Origin: Blastopirellula retiformator
Lineage (GTDB): Bacteria > Planctomycetota > Planctomycetia > Pirellulales > Pirellulaceae
Length of the DNA stretch: 64,000 bases
Assembly (NCBI RefSeq): GCF_007859755.1
Contig: NZ_SJPF01000002.1
Coordinates: 515,729 to 579,728, forward strand
Direction of reading: 5' to 3'
How positions within the stretch are numbered: the first letter of the stretch is position 1; the number at the start of each line of letters is the position of its first letter. The notes beneath the pieces were generated by a model. That model was not told the DNA's origin. It worked only from the letters and a program-made list of their open reading frames with translations, and ran no database searches. Shown one piece after another: positions 1-8,015 of the stretch. Position numbers and translations under genes: made by a program.

Positions 1-7
1 TTTTTGT

Positions 8-310
8 TTAACCGGTTTGCAGCGCCGCGGCGATCTTTTCTCGCAGCTCGTCCATTTCAATACGCGCGACCAGCACCTTCTTCTGCCGACTGGTCAGTCC
101 CGAGACGATCTCCAGCTGCGACTTGCGAAGCTTCAGCTGTTTGGAAAGCAACTGGACGATTGCTTTGTTCGCCTTGCCATCTTCTGGGGCGGCGGTGACC
201 GAGACCTTGAGCGCCCCCTCCTGCTCTCCACGCAACTCGTTCTTCTTCGCGCCTGGCAGTGCGCGGACCGGCAGCAGAACGCCGTGATCGTGCGGCTGAA
301 GATCAATCAC
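8..310 (-). CDS. DUF167 / YggU family protein
   Basis: A 100-residue protein with the compact alpha/beta fold pattern of the DUF167 (YggU) family, including the conserved run PGAKKNE near residue 20 and the segment EDGKANKA near residues 43-50. Its length is normal for the family, whose biochemical role is unknown. The start is GTG at 310, two bases after the stop of the yggS-like gene, so the two are translated from one transcript. DUF167 and YggS genes are neighbours in many bacteria, which supports the call. The first seven bases of the window hold nothing further. Confidence 0.9.
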   Translation of the reverse strand: MIDLQPHDHGVLLPVRALPGAKKNELRGEQEGALKVSVTAAPEDGKANKAIVQLLSKQLKLRKSQLEIVSGLTSRQKKVLVARIEMDELREKIAAALQTG

Positions 311-312
311 CG

Positions 313-1011
313 CTAGATTCCCTCGAACAGCGATGAACCGACCCGAACCATCGTGGCCCCTTCGGCGATCGCCGCTTCAAAGTCGCCGCTCATCCCCATT
401 GAGAGTTCGTCCAAAGCAACCTTATCCGGGGCGTTTTTCGCCAACGAATCGCGCAGCTCACGCAGCGCCGCAAAGTTCCGCCGGGCGACATCGACGCCAC
501 CCTCCCGCGCGGCCATCCCCATCAGTCCCTGAATCTCTAGTTGGGGTAGTTTCGCCGCCGCATCCAGCACTTTCGCCGCGTCGTCGGGGGCGATGCCGTG
601 TTTCGCGTCGTCGCCCGAGATGTTGATTTCCAGCAAGATCGGCAGCGGGCGGTCAACGGCGGCGGCGCTAAGCGCTTCCAGCAATCGCAGACTGTCGCCG
701 GAGTGGAGCAGCGAGGTGACCGGGGCGGTTCGTTTCGCCTTGTTGGTTTGCAGATGCCCGATCATGTGCCAGCGGACGTCGCGATCGGCGAACTCTTCCG
801 CCCGCTGCCACAGTTGCTGCGGCCGGCTTTCGCCCAGATCGTGACAGCCGAGCTCGACCAGCGCCGCGGCGGTCTCGATCGCCGCGTATTTGGTCACGGC
901 AATCAAGCGAACCTCTTCTGCAGCCCGGCCCGCTCGAGCTGCGGCGTCCGAAATCCGCAGCCGAATTTGCGTCAGGTTTTCTAACAGTCGCTGTTGCTGA
1001 GCCGCTTGCAT
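313..1011 (-). CDS. YggS family pyridoxal-phosphate homeostasis protein
   Basis: A 232-residue protein of the YggS/PROSC (PLPBP) family, which binds pyridoxal 5'-phosphate and buffers the cellular pool without known catalysis. The PLP-lysine segment is visible as AVTKYAA at about residues 38-44, followed by the typical ESRPQQL, WHMIGHLQTNKAK and LSMGMSGDFEAAI segments; the phosphate-binding end of the barrel is RVGSSLFEG at the C terminus. Full length. It sits in a minus-strand group between a large unknown gene (13 bases upstream) and a DUF167 gene (2 bases downstream). Confidence 0.93.
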   Translation of the reverse strand: MQAAQQQRLLENLTQIRLRISDAAARAGRAAEEVRLIAVTKYAAIETAAALVELGCHDLGESRPQQLWQRAEEFADRDVRWHMIGHLQTNKAKRTAPVTSLLHSGDSLRLLEALSAAAVDRPLPILLEINISGDDAKHGIAPDDAAKVLDAAAKLPQLEIQGLMGMAAREGGVDVARRNFAALRELRDSLAKNAPDKVALDELSMGMSGDFEAAIAEGATMVRVGSSLFEGI

Positions 1012-1024
1012 GCCTGGTCCCGCT

Positions 1025-2845
1025 TTACTCCGACTCGGCGTGCTCGATTTCCAGCAAACGGGTCAGCCCTTCGTCGCCATCGTACCGCACAAGGACGCTT
1101 TCCGCAGTCAGGTTCACGCCCATGATGGTGCGGTTGGCGATCTCGGTGAAGGAGCGATACATCATCCAATTCGTCTCGCTCAGCTGGAACCGATATCCGA
1201 CCGCAACTTCGCGCGATTGGATCTCCAGGTTCTCAGCGATGGTCAGCTGACGCCAGGTGTAATGCTTCAGTCGGCGGCTCCGCTTCAGATCGAACAGCAG
1301 CGGGGCGTGAAGGTTTTTCCCGTCGATCTTGAGCTGCAGGATCGGCTGACCTTCTTCGCGCTCAAAGCGGCCGCGGCTGGTGTCAATTCGCCACTCGGGC
1401 AGCGCCAGCGGCAGCACGCGACTCCACCCCTTCCCTTTCTTCAGATCGATCTCGCACGTCTCATCGGCGGTGGTCGTTTCAACTTCGCCGGCCAACGGCA
1501 ACGGCAGTTCGTATTCGAGCTTGCCCGACGCGTCTTTGAGCAAAACGGCGTCGGCAACCAGCAAAAATTGATCTTCGCGCGCCAGAAAGAAAACCCGCTG
1601 CAGACGATGTCCGCCGCTCAAGGTAACTTCCAGCTCCAGGTAGTCGCCATCGTCGTCGGTCAGCCACCCCACCTGTTGCCACTCGTCTTTGCAGGCCAGC
1701 TCTTGACCGTCGAGCGAAATCCGCGGCTTCCACAAACCGGCCGCCAAGATCTCTCCTTCCGACGCCAATTCAACCCGAACGTCGTCTCCTGAATAGTCGA
1801 TCGCGATCCGAGGACAACGCTTCGACCAGTCGGTCCGCAGCACAGCCAACTCCGACCATTCCGATTCGTACGACGATTCGCCCAGCGACCAGTCGGAAAC
1901 GTCTTCTTTGGTCGACTTGCCGGGGAGCGCGAACTCGGCGATCTGCAAGTCTTCTTCGTCTTGCGCCACGTCGAGCGCCGTTTGGAACAGATGTTTCGAG
2001 TAGCGGCTGGCGATGCCGTCGGACAGCATCTGACTGCCGTCGGCCTGAGTCAGACGAATCGCCTGACGGACGGCCCACGAAAATTGCAGCGCCGCATCCT
2101 TGTGGATCTTCGCTTCTTTGATCTCTTTGGCCAGGACCAGCGAACGCGTCCAACAGGCGAGCAAACCGCGGAAGTTGGGCAGGTTGGCGACCGACGGCAT
2201 CCCCTGCCCATCGAGCAAGTTGTCGATGCCGTCGCTGATCACCGCGGCCGACGGTTTGGCCAGCTCGGCACACGCTTTGATCTCCGGAAATTGATAGGCG
2301 AGCGTCAGCGGCAATTCGCCGGCGAGAAACTGCTCCGGCACGTGATCTTCAAAATTGGCGCCCAGCGCATCTTGAGCCGCTTGCTGCAGATGCGACAGCA
2401 GGCTCCACCAGGTCGCTTCGCTCAGCTTGCCAGCCAACTGCGGCAGCGCGTGCGCCCAAGCGAGCATTTCGATTCCCAGGTTCCGCTCGTCGGCCCGCTT
2501 ACCGGCTTCGGCCAGCCAGAGGTCGGCGGTCGCTTGCCAATCTTGTTTGACCGACTTGCCGCGAGCCACTTTGCTTAACACTTCGACCCAGTCGAAGGTT
2601 CGCCCGTCGATCGACTCGTCGGGCAAATAGGCCCAGGCCAGCGGCGTTTCTTTCTTGCCGGAGACTAGCTCTTGCAGCGGCTGCGGCAGCTTTCGCTCGG
2701 TCAGGTAGTTGGCCCAGCTTTTCCAGTCGTCGAGCTTGCAGCGGCGGCGAAACTTCGCGGCGCAGACAGCCCACTTTTTGCCTTCGGCAACCGATTCTTC
2801 CGTGGCGACGCCCATCGAGTGGGTCGAGGCGGTTGACTGGATCAT
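1025..2845 (-). CDS. large conserved hypothetical protein, unknown function
   Basis: A 606-residue protein that I do not recognise. The N-terminal half (to about residue 320) is rich in predicted helix with many Trp, Ala and Leu residues; the C-terminal half is rich in beta-strand patterns (alternating hydrophobic residues, for example RLQRVFFLAREDQFLLVADA). This helical-toroid-then-beta-sandwich layout is reminiscent of heparinase II/III-like polysaccharide lyases, but I see no catalytic motif that proves it. There is no signal peptide, so it appears cytoplasmic. The start is ATG at 2845 with a purine-rich stretch just upstream. It heads the three-gene group with yggS and DUF167. Confidence 0.75.
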   Translation of the reverse strand: MIQSTASTHSMGVATEESVAEGKKWAVCAAKFRRRCKLDDWKSWANYLTERKLPQPLQELVSGKKETPLAWAYLPDESIDGRTFDWVEVLSKVARGKSVKQDWQATADLWLAEAGKRADERNLGIEMLAWAHALPQLAGKLSEATWWSLLSHLQQAAQDALGANFEDHVPEQFLAGELPLTLAYQFPEIKACAELAKPSAAVISDGIDNLLDGQGMPSVANLPNFRGLLACWTRSLVLAKEIKEAKIHKDAALQFSWAVRQAIRLTQADGSQMLSDGIASRYSKHLFQTALDVAQDEEDLQIAEFALPGKSTKEDVSDWSLGESSYESEWSELAVLRTDWSKRCPRIAIDYSGDDVRVELASEGEILAAGLWKPRISLDGQELACKDEWQQVGWLTDDDGDYLELEVTLSGGHRLQRVFFLAREDQFLLVADAVLLKDASGKLEYELPLPLAGEVETTTADETCEIDLKKGKGWSRVLPLALPEWRIDTSRGRFEREEGQPILQLKIDGKNLHAPLLFDLKRSRRLKHYTWRQLTIAENLEIQSREVAVGYRFQLSETNWMMYRSFTEIANRTIMGVNLTAESVLVRYDGDEGLTRLLEIEHAESE

Positions 2846-2974
2846 TTTCTCTTTGCGTCTTTCGTACTGGGAAACGAAATAGTGTCGACGTAGACCAAAA
2901 CGCGGAACCGCATTATCTTAACAGTGTGCCATTTGATTGCCTTCCCCCTTCCGCTCAGAAATTGGGGCTTCGTC

Positions 2975-3805
2975 ATGCGTACTTTCCACATCGCCGCCAC
3001 CTGCCTCATTTTTTGGGGCGTCGTTTCCGTCGTTTCGGCCCAAAAAGAAGCGCCGGACGCCAAAGATCAACCCCCGGCCAAGTCGGAAGTCCGCAAACTG
3101 TCGGACCAGCATCCGATCTGGTTTGATCCCAGCCGCAAAATGGTGATCGCGGACGGGGAGATTTGCCTGCGGAAAGGGACGCTCGAAATGTTCGCCTGCC
3201 TGCAGGGAACCAAAGAGCATGAGTCGATCGTTTCGCTGCCGATCAAAGCGATGATGCTGCACGCCGGCCTCAACGCGATCGGTGCCGTCGAAGGGAAGCC
3301 GGTCAAGTTCTCGCCCAAGTTCTCGCCGGCGACCGGTGAAGAAATCGCAATCTATGTCCAGTGGAAGGACAATAATGGAAAGACGCAGATCGCCAACGCC
3401 AAAGACTGGATCCGCAAGTCGGGCGGCAAAGAGACCCTGCAGACCAACTGGGTCTTTGCCGGCAGCTACTTCTGGAAGGATGAACGGACCGGCGAAGAAG
3501 TTTACACCGCCGAAGGAGGCGATCTGGTCTGCGTCAGCAACTTCATGACGGCCACCCTGGACCTGCCGGTCGAAAGCAGCCAGGAAAACGCCAATCTAAC
3601 CTTCGAGGCGTTCACCGATCGCATTCCCGAAGAAGGAACCAAGGTCCGGCTGTTCTTTGTGCCGAAGTTCAAAAAGGAAGGCGCCAAGCCGGCGATCGAC
3701 GAAGATAACCCAATGCCGATCGAAAAGCCGACCCCGATGCCGATGGAAGAGGCGAAGGACAAACCGGCCCCCGTCGCCCCGCCCGCCGAATCGGATAAAG
3801 AGTAA
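2975..3805 (+). CDS. secreted YdjY-domain protein
   Basis: A 276-residue exported protein. ATG at 2975 begins a clear signal peptide (MRTFHIAATCLIFWGVVSV, cleavage after VSA). The mature part carries the conserved block HPIWFD, GEICLRKG, LEMFAC and GTKEHES, then VFAGSYFWKDE and GGDLVCVSNF, which I recognise as the YdjY domain common in planctomycetes; its function is not known. The C-terminal 45 residues are low-complexity Pro/Lys/Glu. An in-frame ATG 51 bases upstream would hide the signal peptide and is unlikely. It is divergent from the gene ending at 1025, across a spacer of about 130 bases that should hold both promoters. Confidence 0.9.
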   Translation: MRTFHIAATCLIFWGVVSVVSAQKEAPDAKDQPPAKSEVRKLSDQHPIWFDPSRKMVIADGEICLRKGTLEMFACLQGTKEHESIVSLPIKAMMLHAGLNAIGAVEGKPVKFSPKFSPATGEEIAIYVQWKDNNGKTQIANAKDWIRKSGGKETLQTNWVFAGSYFWKDERTGEEVYTAEGGDLVCVSNFMTATLDLPVESSQENANLTFEAFTDRIPEEGTKVRLFFVPKFKKEGAKPAIDEDNPMPIEKPTPMPMEEAKDKPAPVAPPAESDKE

Positions 3806-3824
3806 CCCAAGCACCAACTGGTTA

Positions 3825-3850
3825 GCCCAGGTAGCTCCCGCTACCTGGGC
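3825..3850 (+). terminator. stem-loop after the YdjY gene
   Basis: An 11-base-pair perfect stem (GCCCAGGTAGC / GCTACCTGGGC) with a four-base loop lies 20 bases after the stop at 3805. There is no T-run after it, so it is either a 3'-end-protecting hairpin or a factor-dependent terminator, not a classic intrinsic terminator. Confidence 0.55.
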
Positions 3851-3914
3851 CGACGAAGTCCGCTGGAAGCATCCATCCGCGGCTCGATCTTCAGCGGCGG
3901 AAGTCTCACTCGAA

Positions 3915-4031
3915 CTAGAGCGGTTTTCTTCAATCTGTAGCGTTCTGGCTGGTTGCGCCCGCGCTGGTCGGCGTTGACCAGCTTGCCTCACCGGCGCCAG
4001 AAACGATACCGCTATCAGAAAAACGCTCTAG
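3915..4031. repeat. 117-base palindromic element (MITE/REP-like)
   Basis: The two ends are inverted copies: CTAGAGCGGTTTTCTTC at the left and AGAAAAACGCTCTAG at the right, with inner arms GTAGCGTTCTGGC and GCCAGAAACGATACCGC also pairing. The whole forms one long imperfect hairpin with no coding capacity. The right tip overlaps the stop codon of the minus-strand gene at 4028. The left arm (22 bases) recurs at 39455-39476, again at a stop codon. Confidence 0.7.
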
Positions 4032-4522
4032 CCGATTTGGATGCCCAACACGCTGGCAAAGATCCAGGTGATCACCCCCAGGATCATCAGAAAGACGCTG
4101 GCCGTGGCGATCGCGCCGAAGATCATCGCCGTGCGAGTTCGAATCCTGCCGCTGTTGTCCATCGCGCCGACTTTCATCGCTTTCAGATCGCCGCGGGCCA
4201 ACAGCCAGGCGGGCGCCCCAAACAGCAGCCCCAAGAATGGCTGCACGATGAGCAACAGCACGCGATCTTCCGGCAAGAAGAACGCCATCACCAGCGGCGT
4301 GATCGACGTGACGAGGCCCACCAGTCCCAGCAGCAGCAATAATCCGCCGCGATGCCCGACCGTCACTTCGTAGTCGCCGGCGCGGTACGTTTCGCCAGCG
4401 GCGAACGTCGACTCGGCCTCCACCTTGGGATCATGGCGTTCGGCAAACGGGTTGGCCTCCCCTTCGCCCAAAGCGGGACGAGCGACATCGGAAAGTCGCA
4501 GCGGACGATTGTCTTTGGCCAT
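4028..4522 (-). CDS. small membrane protein of unknown function
   Basis: A 164-residue protein starting at ATG 4522 (MAKDNRPLRL). The first 65 residues are hydrophilic. Two or three membrane segments follow: GLLLLLGLVGLVTSITPLVM, then LLLIVQPFLGLLFGAPAWLL, then AMIFGAIATASVFLMILGV. The order (two helices, a short charged loop with LARGDLKAMKVG, one helix) resembles DUF4190-type membrane proteins, but I would not assign it firmly. It starts 38 bases after hemQ and is probably co-transcribed. Its TAG stop is supplied by the tip of the palindromic element at 3915-4031, so the last residues may differ from relatives. Confidence 0.78.
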   Translation of the reverse strand: MAKDNRPLRLSDVARPALGEGEANPFAERHDPKVEAESTFAAGETYRAGDYEVTVGHRGGLLLLLGLVGLVTSITPLVMAFFLPEDRVLLLIVQPFLGLLFGAPAWLLARGDLKAMKVGAMDNSGRIRTRTAMIFGAIATASVFLMILGVITWIFASVLGIQIG

Positions 4523-4560
4523 CACGTTCGCCTTATGCGCGGAACAGCGCCCCGTCCCGA

Positions 4561-5403
4561 TTAACGGACGTGGCAATGATTCAGCATCTCTTCCGCCGTG
4601 CTGACATAGCTGGTGTAGAACGGTCCGAACTCGGCATAGCGGGCGCTCGCTTCGTCAAACCGCATTTTGTAGACGATCTCTTTCAGGTATTCCGGATTGC
4701 GGGCCCACAAGGTGACGCCCCATTCCCAGTCGTCCAGGCCGACGCTGACCGTGATCAACTGCGATACCCGGCCGGCGAACTGCATGCCGCTTTGGGCATG
4801 CTCGGCCATCAGCGAGTTCCGCTCGCTAAAGGGAAGCGTGAACCAGTTCTCGCCGACCTTTCGCTTTTTGTTCATCGGATAGAAGCAAGTCGCCGGCCAC
4901 TGCGGGAACTCCGGCGTCAGCCGCTGCTTGCGCATCATCGGCTCGCGCTGACGGTAGGCGTTGACCTTGGCTTCGTACGCTTCGCTGCCGGCGACTTCGC
5001 CGTCGCGGACCAGCCGCTCGCCATACTGCTCAACCGACGGGACGTATTCCGAAACTTCCGACATCGAGACGAACGAGTAGGTCGCTTGAGTCGCCGGTCC
5101 CAGCGTCGAGGCGAGAACTGCCTGGTGGATCGAGTCGATCTTCAACGGATCGGGATCCATCATCATCACGCCGAAATCGGCCTTGTGGCCGCTGACGATC
5201 GACGTCTGCAGCCGCTCGACGAGCCCTTCGTCCGGATTCAAGATCGTGATCAGCTCGGCTCGGCCCGCTTCCATCTCGTCGGCGTCAAACGCTCCGAGAA
5301 TCGCCCGATCGAACGAATAGTAGAAGTGTGCGCAATGCCACCCTTCGGTCGGGACAATCGATGGCGGCGGGGGAGGCGTTTGACCTGGGCGACCGTGACT
5401 CAT
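4561..5403 (-). CDS. hemQ: coproheme decarboxylase (HemQ/ChdC), chlorite dismutase family
   Basis: A 280-residue member of the chlorite-dismutase fold family that decarboxylates coproheme III to heme b with hydrogen peroxide, the last step of the coproporphyrin-dependent heme pathway. Visible hallmarks are the catalytic-tyrosine segment FYPMNKKR (Tyr175), the proximal-histidine segment LMAEHAQSG (His202), and the HemQ signature GLDDWEWGV at 222-230 followed by KMRFDEASARYAEFG. The arginine typical of true chlorite dismutases is not obvious, so HemQ is preferred. The N-terminal Pro-rich stretch (residues 5-18) is an extension. Cytoplasmic. Confidence 0.93.
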   Translation of the reverse strand: MSHGRPGQTPPPPPSIVPTEGWHCAHFYYSFDRAILGAFDADEMEAGRAELITILNPDEGLVERLQTSIVSGHKADFGVMMMDPDPLKIDSIHQAVLASTLGPATQATYSFVSMSEVSEYVPSVEQYGERLVRDGEVAGSEAYEAKVNAYRQREPMMRKQRLTPEFPQWPATCFYPMNKKRKVGENWFTLPFSERNSLMAEHAQSGMQFAGRVSQLITVSVGLDDWEWGVTLWARNPEYLKEIVYKMRFDEASARYAEFGPFYTSYVSTAEEMLNHCHVR

Positions 5404-5720
5404 GCGAAAACAGCTTTGCTAGAAGACAGGATGCAGTTCAAGACGACCTCCAAATCGTAGCAAATCGCACGCCTCTTCAGAAGTAGATGCCCTGCTTGAT
5501 GATCCAAGCGATGGAACACGGAGGGCACGGCCAGAGGCACGGAATACACGGTAAGAAGACAACCGAATAGTCCCGATTAACCGTTGCAGACAGTCCGATT
5601 TACGGCATTTTTCTGAATTTGGCTCGACTGCGTTGAATACCAACCACCGCCTTCCCGCTTCTGACCGCGTCTCTTCGAGTTCTTCAGCCGTGGCCTCCGT
5701 GTCCCATTCCTCTCTGAATC
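5404..5720. repeat. intergenic spacer with a long imperfect inverted repeat
   Basis: No convincing gene is present in these 317 bases. Near the hemQ side is GGAACACGGAGGGCACGGCC (about 5512-5531), and near the other end is its inverted relative GCCGTGGCCTCCGTGTCCC (about 5687-5705). The arms are about 155 bases apart and could fold into one large hairpin. The CACGGAGG-type arms look like a dispersed intergenic repeat. The hemQ promoter must also lie here. Confidence 0.5.
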
Positions 5721-6179
5721 TTACTCGCCAGCCAGGCTATCCAGATCGCGGGCCAAACGTTCGACCACGTCGCGGGTCATGCGCAGTGGGGCTGACTCGC
5801 GGGTCTGTTTCGGGGCGGCCTTGTAGCGCTGCAGGTCGAAACCGTCTGGCCGGGCCCACCCTTCGTAATAGCTTCGCTCGTCTTCGGACTGGTGCGGTTT
5901 GTCCGAGCGGAGCAGGATCGACTCGGCCTCGACCTCAATCACCTCGAGCGGTTCGAGCAGATAGTGGACGCGGTCTTTCAGCTTGCCGGCCAGTTGTTGG
6001 CCCGACTCGCCGCTGACGTTCCAGTCTTGGTTGGGCGCGTAGTGGGCGCCGCTGGCCGAAACGCCGACCGCTTCGACCGACGCGTCGCGCAAGCGGAGCT
6101 TGCCGCCGGGTAACGTAATATCAAGATCGCGCGGCTTGGCGCCGTGGGCGTCGAGTTGGTTTTGAATCGATTGCGACAT
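5721..6179 (-). CDS. conserved hypothetical protein downstream of spoVR
   Basis: A 152-residue soluble protein without a signal peptide or membrane segment. It begins MSQSIQNQLDAHG and includes a Trp-containing central part (APNQDWNVSG) and an acidic, Arg-rich C-terminal half. I do not recognise the family. It starts 27 bases after the spoVR stop on the same strand and is likely the last gene of the prkA-spoVR transcript. Regular codon use and a clean reading frame support a real gene. Confidence 0.7.
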   Translation of the reverse strand: MSQSIQNQLDAHGAKPRDLDITLPGGKLRLRDASVEAVGVSASGAHYAPNQDWNVSGESGQQLAGKLKDRVHYLLEPLEVIEVEAESILLRSDKPHQSEDERSYYEGWARPDGFDLQRYKAAPKQTRESAPLRMTRDVVERLARDLDSLAGE

Positions 6180-6206
6180 GGTTTTGCCCTTCCGGATCGA
6201 GCGAGA

Positions 6207-7751
6207 CTATTCGTCCTCGAGCGCGATCACTTTTTCGTCGGTTTTCTTGATCTCATGGTTCGTTCCGTCGAACGAGACGATCGTCACGTGGTCGTCCAGG
6301 ACCGTTTCAATATGAACCGGTCGCCGCCAGAGCGCAAACAGGTTCTTGAGGGTGTCATGGGCGTAGTTCAGCTTTAGCTCCACTCCATTGAAACGATGCT
6401 GCAAATAAAGTTCGTTGCGATTCTTGTAGTTTCCGTCCTTCACATAGATTTCGGGCCGTCCCATATTGGTCAGGCTGAACAGCAACTGCCGCTTGACTTT
6501 GGGAAACTCGCGGCTTTCGATCTCGTAGTAGTCGGCGTGCTTGTTGTAGCCGAACTGAAACAGCTTGTTCTGGCGGCAAAAGTCGAGCGTCAAGAATTCA
6601 TCGATGAAGGTCAGGTCGTTATGAATCTGGCGAACCTCGAAGATCTTTTCGCGGCCCAGGCCCAACTGCTTGTCCCAATCGGCCCGCTCGCGCATGTCGT
6701 CGCAGTCGTCGTACTCTTGACCAAAGCAACCGCGATTCCAGCGATCTTCGACGTCGCGGATCAGCTCTAGCCCCAGCTTGTACGGATTCAGTCGCGAGGG
6801 ACTGGTCGCCAGCGTACCGGAGGTGTGGTCGGCGTAGCTGATCACTTCCGAGGCGTTCAGACCGTGCCGCGTCATGATGGTCGAGTGCCAATAGGTGGCC
6901 CAACCTTCGTTCATGATCTTGGTCTGCCCTTGCGGAGCGAAATAGTACGCCTCGTCACGGACGATCGACAATACGTCGAGCTGCCACTGCTTCAATGGTG
7001 CGTATTGCAGCAGAAACAGCATGACGTCTTTCATCGGCTCAGCCGGGGCGTGGATCGCCTTGGTCTCACGAACCTCGGCCAGGTCGTCGTCGAGCCGCGG
7101 CTTGGGATTGATGAACGACTCCATGTATCCCTTGGCCGGTAGTCGCCGTGACGGGGGAAGCTCGGCTTCGCCCGCGTCGGTCGGCGACTTGAACTGACTT
7201 GATTCGTCCGGGGCATAGCGGCGGATGAAGGGCGAATGGATGTCGATCAGGTCTTCGATGCTGAGGCAGTTGTCAATGAAGCTCTCGACCTCTTCGACGC
7301 CAAATCGATCCATATAGCGGCGAATCCGATTGCCGTGGTTCGCCATGTTATCGATCATCTTGCGATTGGTCTGGCTGAACCAATAGTTGCACTTGAAAAA
7401 GTCGCAGTGCCCGTAAACGTGCGCCATCACCAGTTTGTGATCGGCGTACTCGTTGCTGGACAGCAAGTAGGCGTAGCAGGGATCGTTGTTGATCACCAGT
7501 TCGTAAATCTTCTGCAGCCCATAGTGATAGCCGCGCGATAGCTTCTCGTACTCCATCCCGAAACGCCAATGCGGATAGCGAGTTGGGAATCCGCCATACG
7601 CCGCGATCGCGTTGAGCTGGTCGACATTGACCAGCTCAAAGATGGTCGGGAAAAAGTCGAGCCCATACCCGGCGGCATATTCTTCCATCTCCAGCTGGAC
7701 GTCGACCAGCTCGGCCGGAAGATTCGCAAAGGTCCGATTGGTAATGGGCAT
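6207..7751 (-). CDS. SpoVR family protein
   Basis: A 514-residue full-length SpoVR/YcgB family protein. Recognisable blocks are the N-terminal YGLDFFPTIFELV, the central GYHYGLQKIYELVINNDPCYAYL, then HVYGHCDFFKCNYWF, and the later EGWATYWHS and PYKLGLELIRDVEDRWN. The His-rich and Glu-containing segments (HVYGHCDF, EGWATYWH) suggest a metal site, but the biochemical activity is not established. The family was named for a Bacillus cortex-formation gene, yet it is common in non-sporulating bacteria. Here it lies in one operon with PrkA and DUF444, as is usual, pointing to a stress or starvation response. Confidence 0.93.
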   Translation of the reverse strand: MPITNRTFANLPAELVDVQLEMEEYAAGYGLDFFPTIFELVNVDQLNAIAAYGGFPTRYPHWRFGMEYEKLSRGYHYGLQKIYELVINNDPCYAYLLSSNEYADHKLVMAHVYGHCDFFKCNYWFSQTNRKMIDNMANHGNRIRRYMDRFGVEEVESFIDNCLSIEDLIDIHSPFIRRYAPDESSQFKSPTDAGEAELPPSRRLPAKGYMESFINPKPRLDDDLAEVRETKAIHAPAEPMKDVMLFLLQYAPLKQWQLDVLSIVRDEAYYFAPQGQTKIMNEGWATYWHSTIMTRHGLNASEVISYADHTSGTLATSPSRLNPYKLGLELIRDVEDRWNRGCFGQEYDDCDDMRERADWDKQLGLGREKIFEVRQIHNDLTFIDEFLTLDFCRQNKLFQFGYNKHADYYEIESREFPKVKRQLLFSLTNMGRPEIYVKDGNYKNRNELYLQHRFNGVELKLNYAHDTLKNLFALWRRPVHIETVLDDHVTIVSFDGTNHEIKKTDEKVIALEDE

Positions 7752-7790
7752 GATCGATCTGTCTCCCTACGGTGAATTCCGCGCGTCGCC

Positions 7791-7991
7791 TTAAGCTGTC
7801 GGCCAGAGATCGAGGACTTGAAAGCGACTGTCGGCCAGCTTGGAGATCACGTCCCACAAGCGAGGGAAATCGCGACACAGTTTTTCTCGCGCCATCCGAA
7901 TCGCATCGACCGGCGAGTTCGACTGGACGATGACCGAAGCGTGCCCGACGCTGACCTGATATTTATGAAGCTGCGAACCGATATCCATCAT
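7791..7991 (-). CDS. small conserved protein between DUF444 and spoVR genes
   Basis: A 66-residue protein beginning with two consecutive ATG codons. The strong AGGAG lies six bases from the second (7988), so that is the likelier start. It contains YQVSVGHASVIVQSNSPVDAIRMAREKL, looking like a short beta-alpha unit. I do not recognise a family. It sits 24 bases after the DUF444 gene and 39 bases before spoVR, inside the operon, so a role in the PrkA/DUF444/SpoVR pathway is inferred from position only. Confidence 0.72.
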   Translation of the reverse strand: MMDIGSQLHKYQVSVGHASVIVQSNSPVDAIRMAREKLCRDFPRLWDVISKLADSRFQVLDLWPTA

Positions 7992-8015
7992 GGACTCCTT
8001 GTTTGAAGAAGCGAA

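Noticed and set aside
4561-5403. Chlorite dismutase rather than HemQ
   Set aside because: The GLDDWEWGV and FYPMNKKR pattern is that of coproheme decarboxylases, and the distal arginine of chlorite dismutases is not evident.
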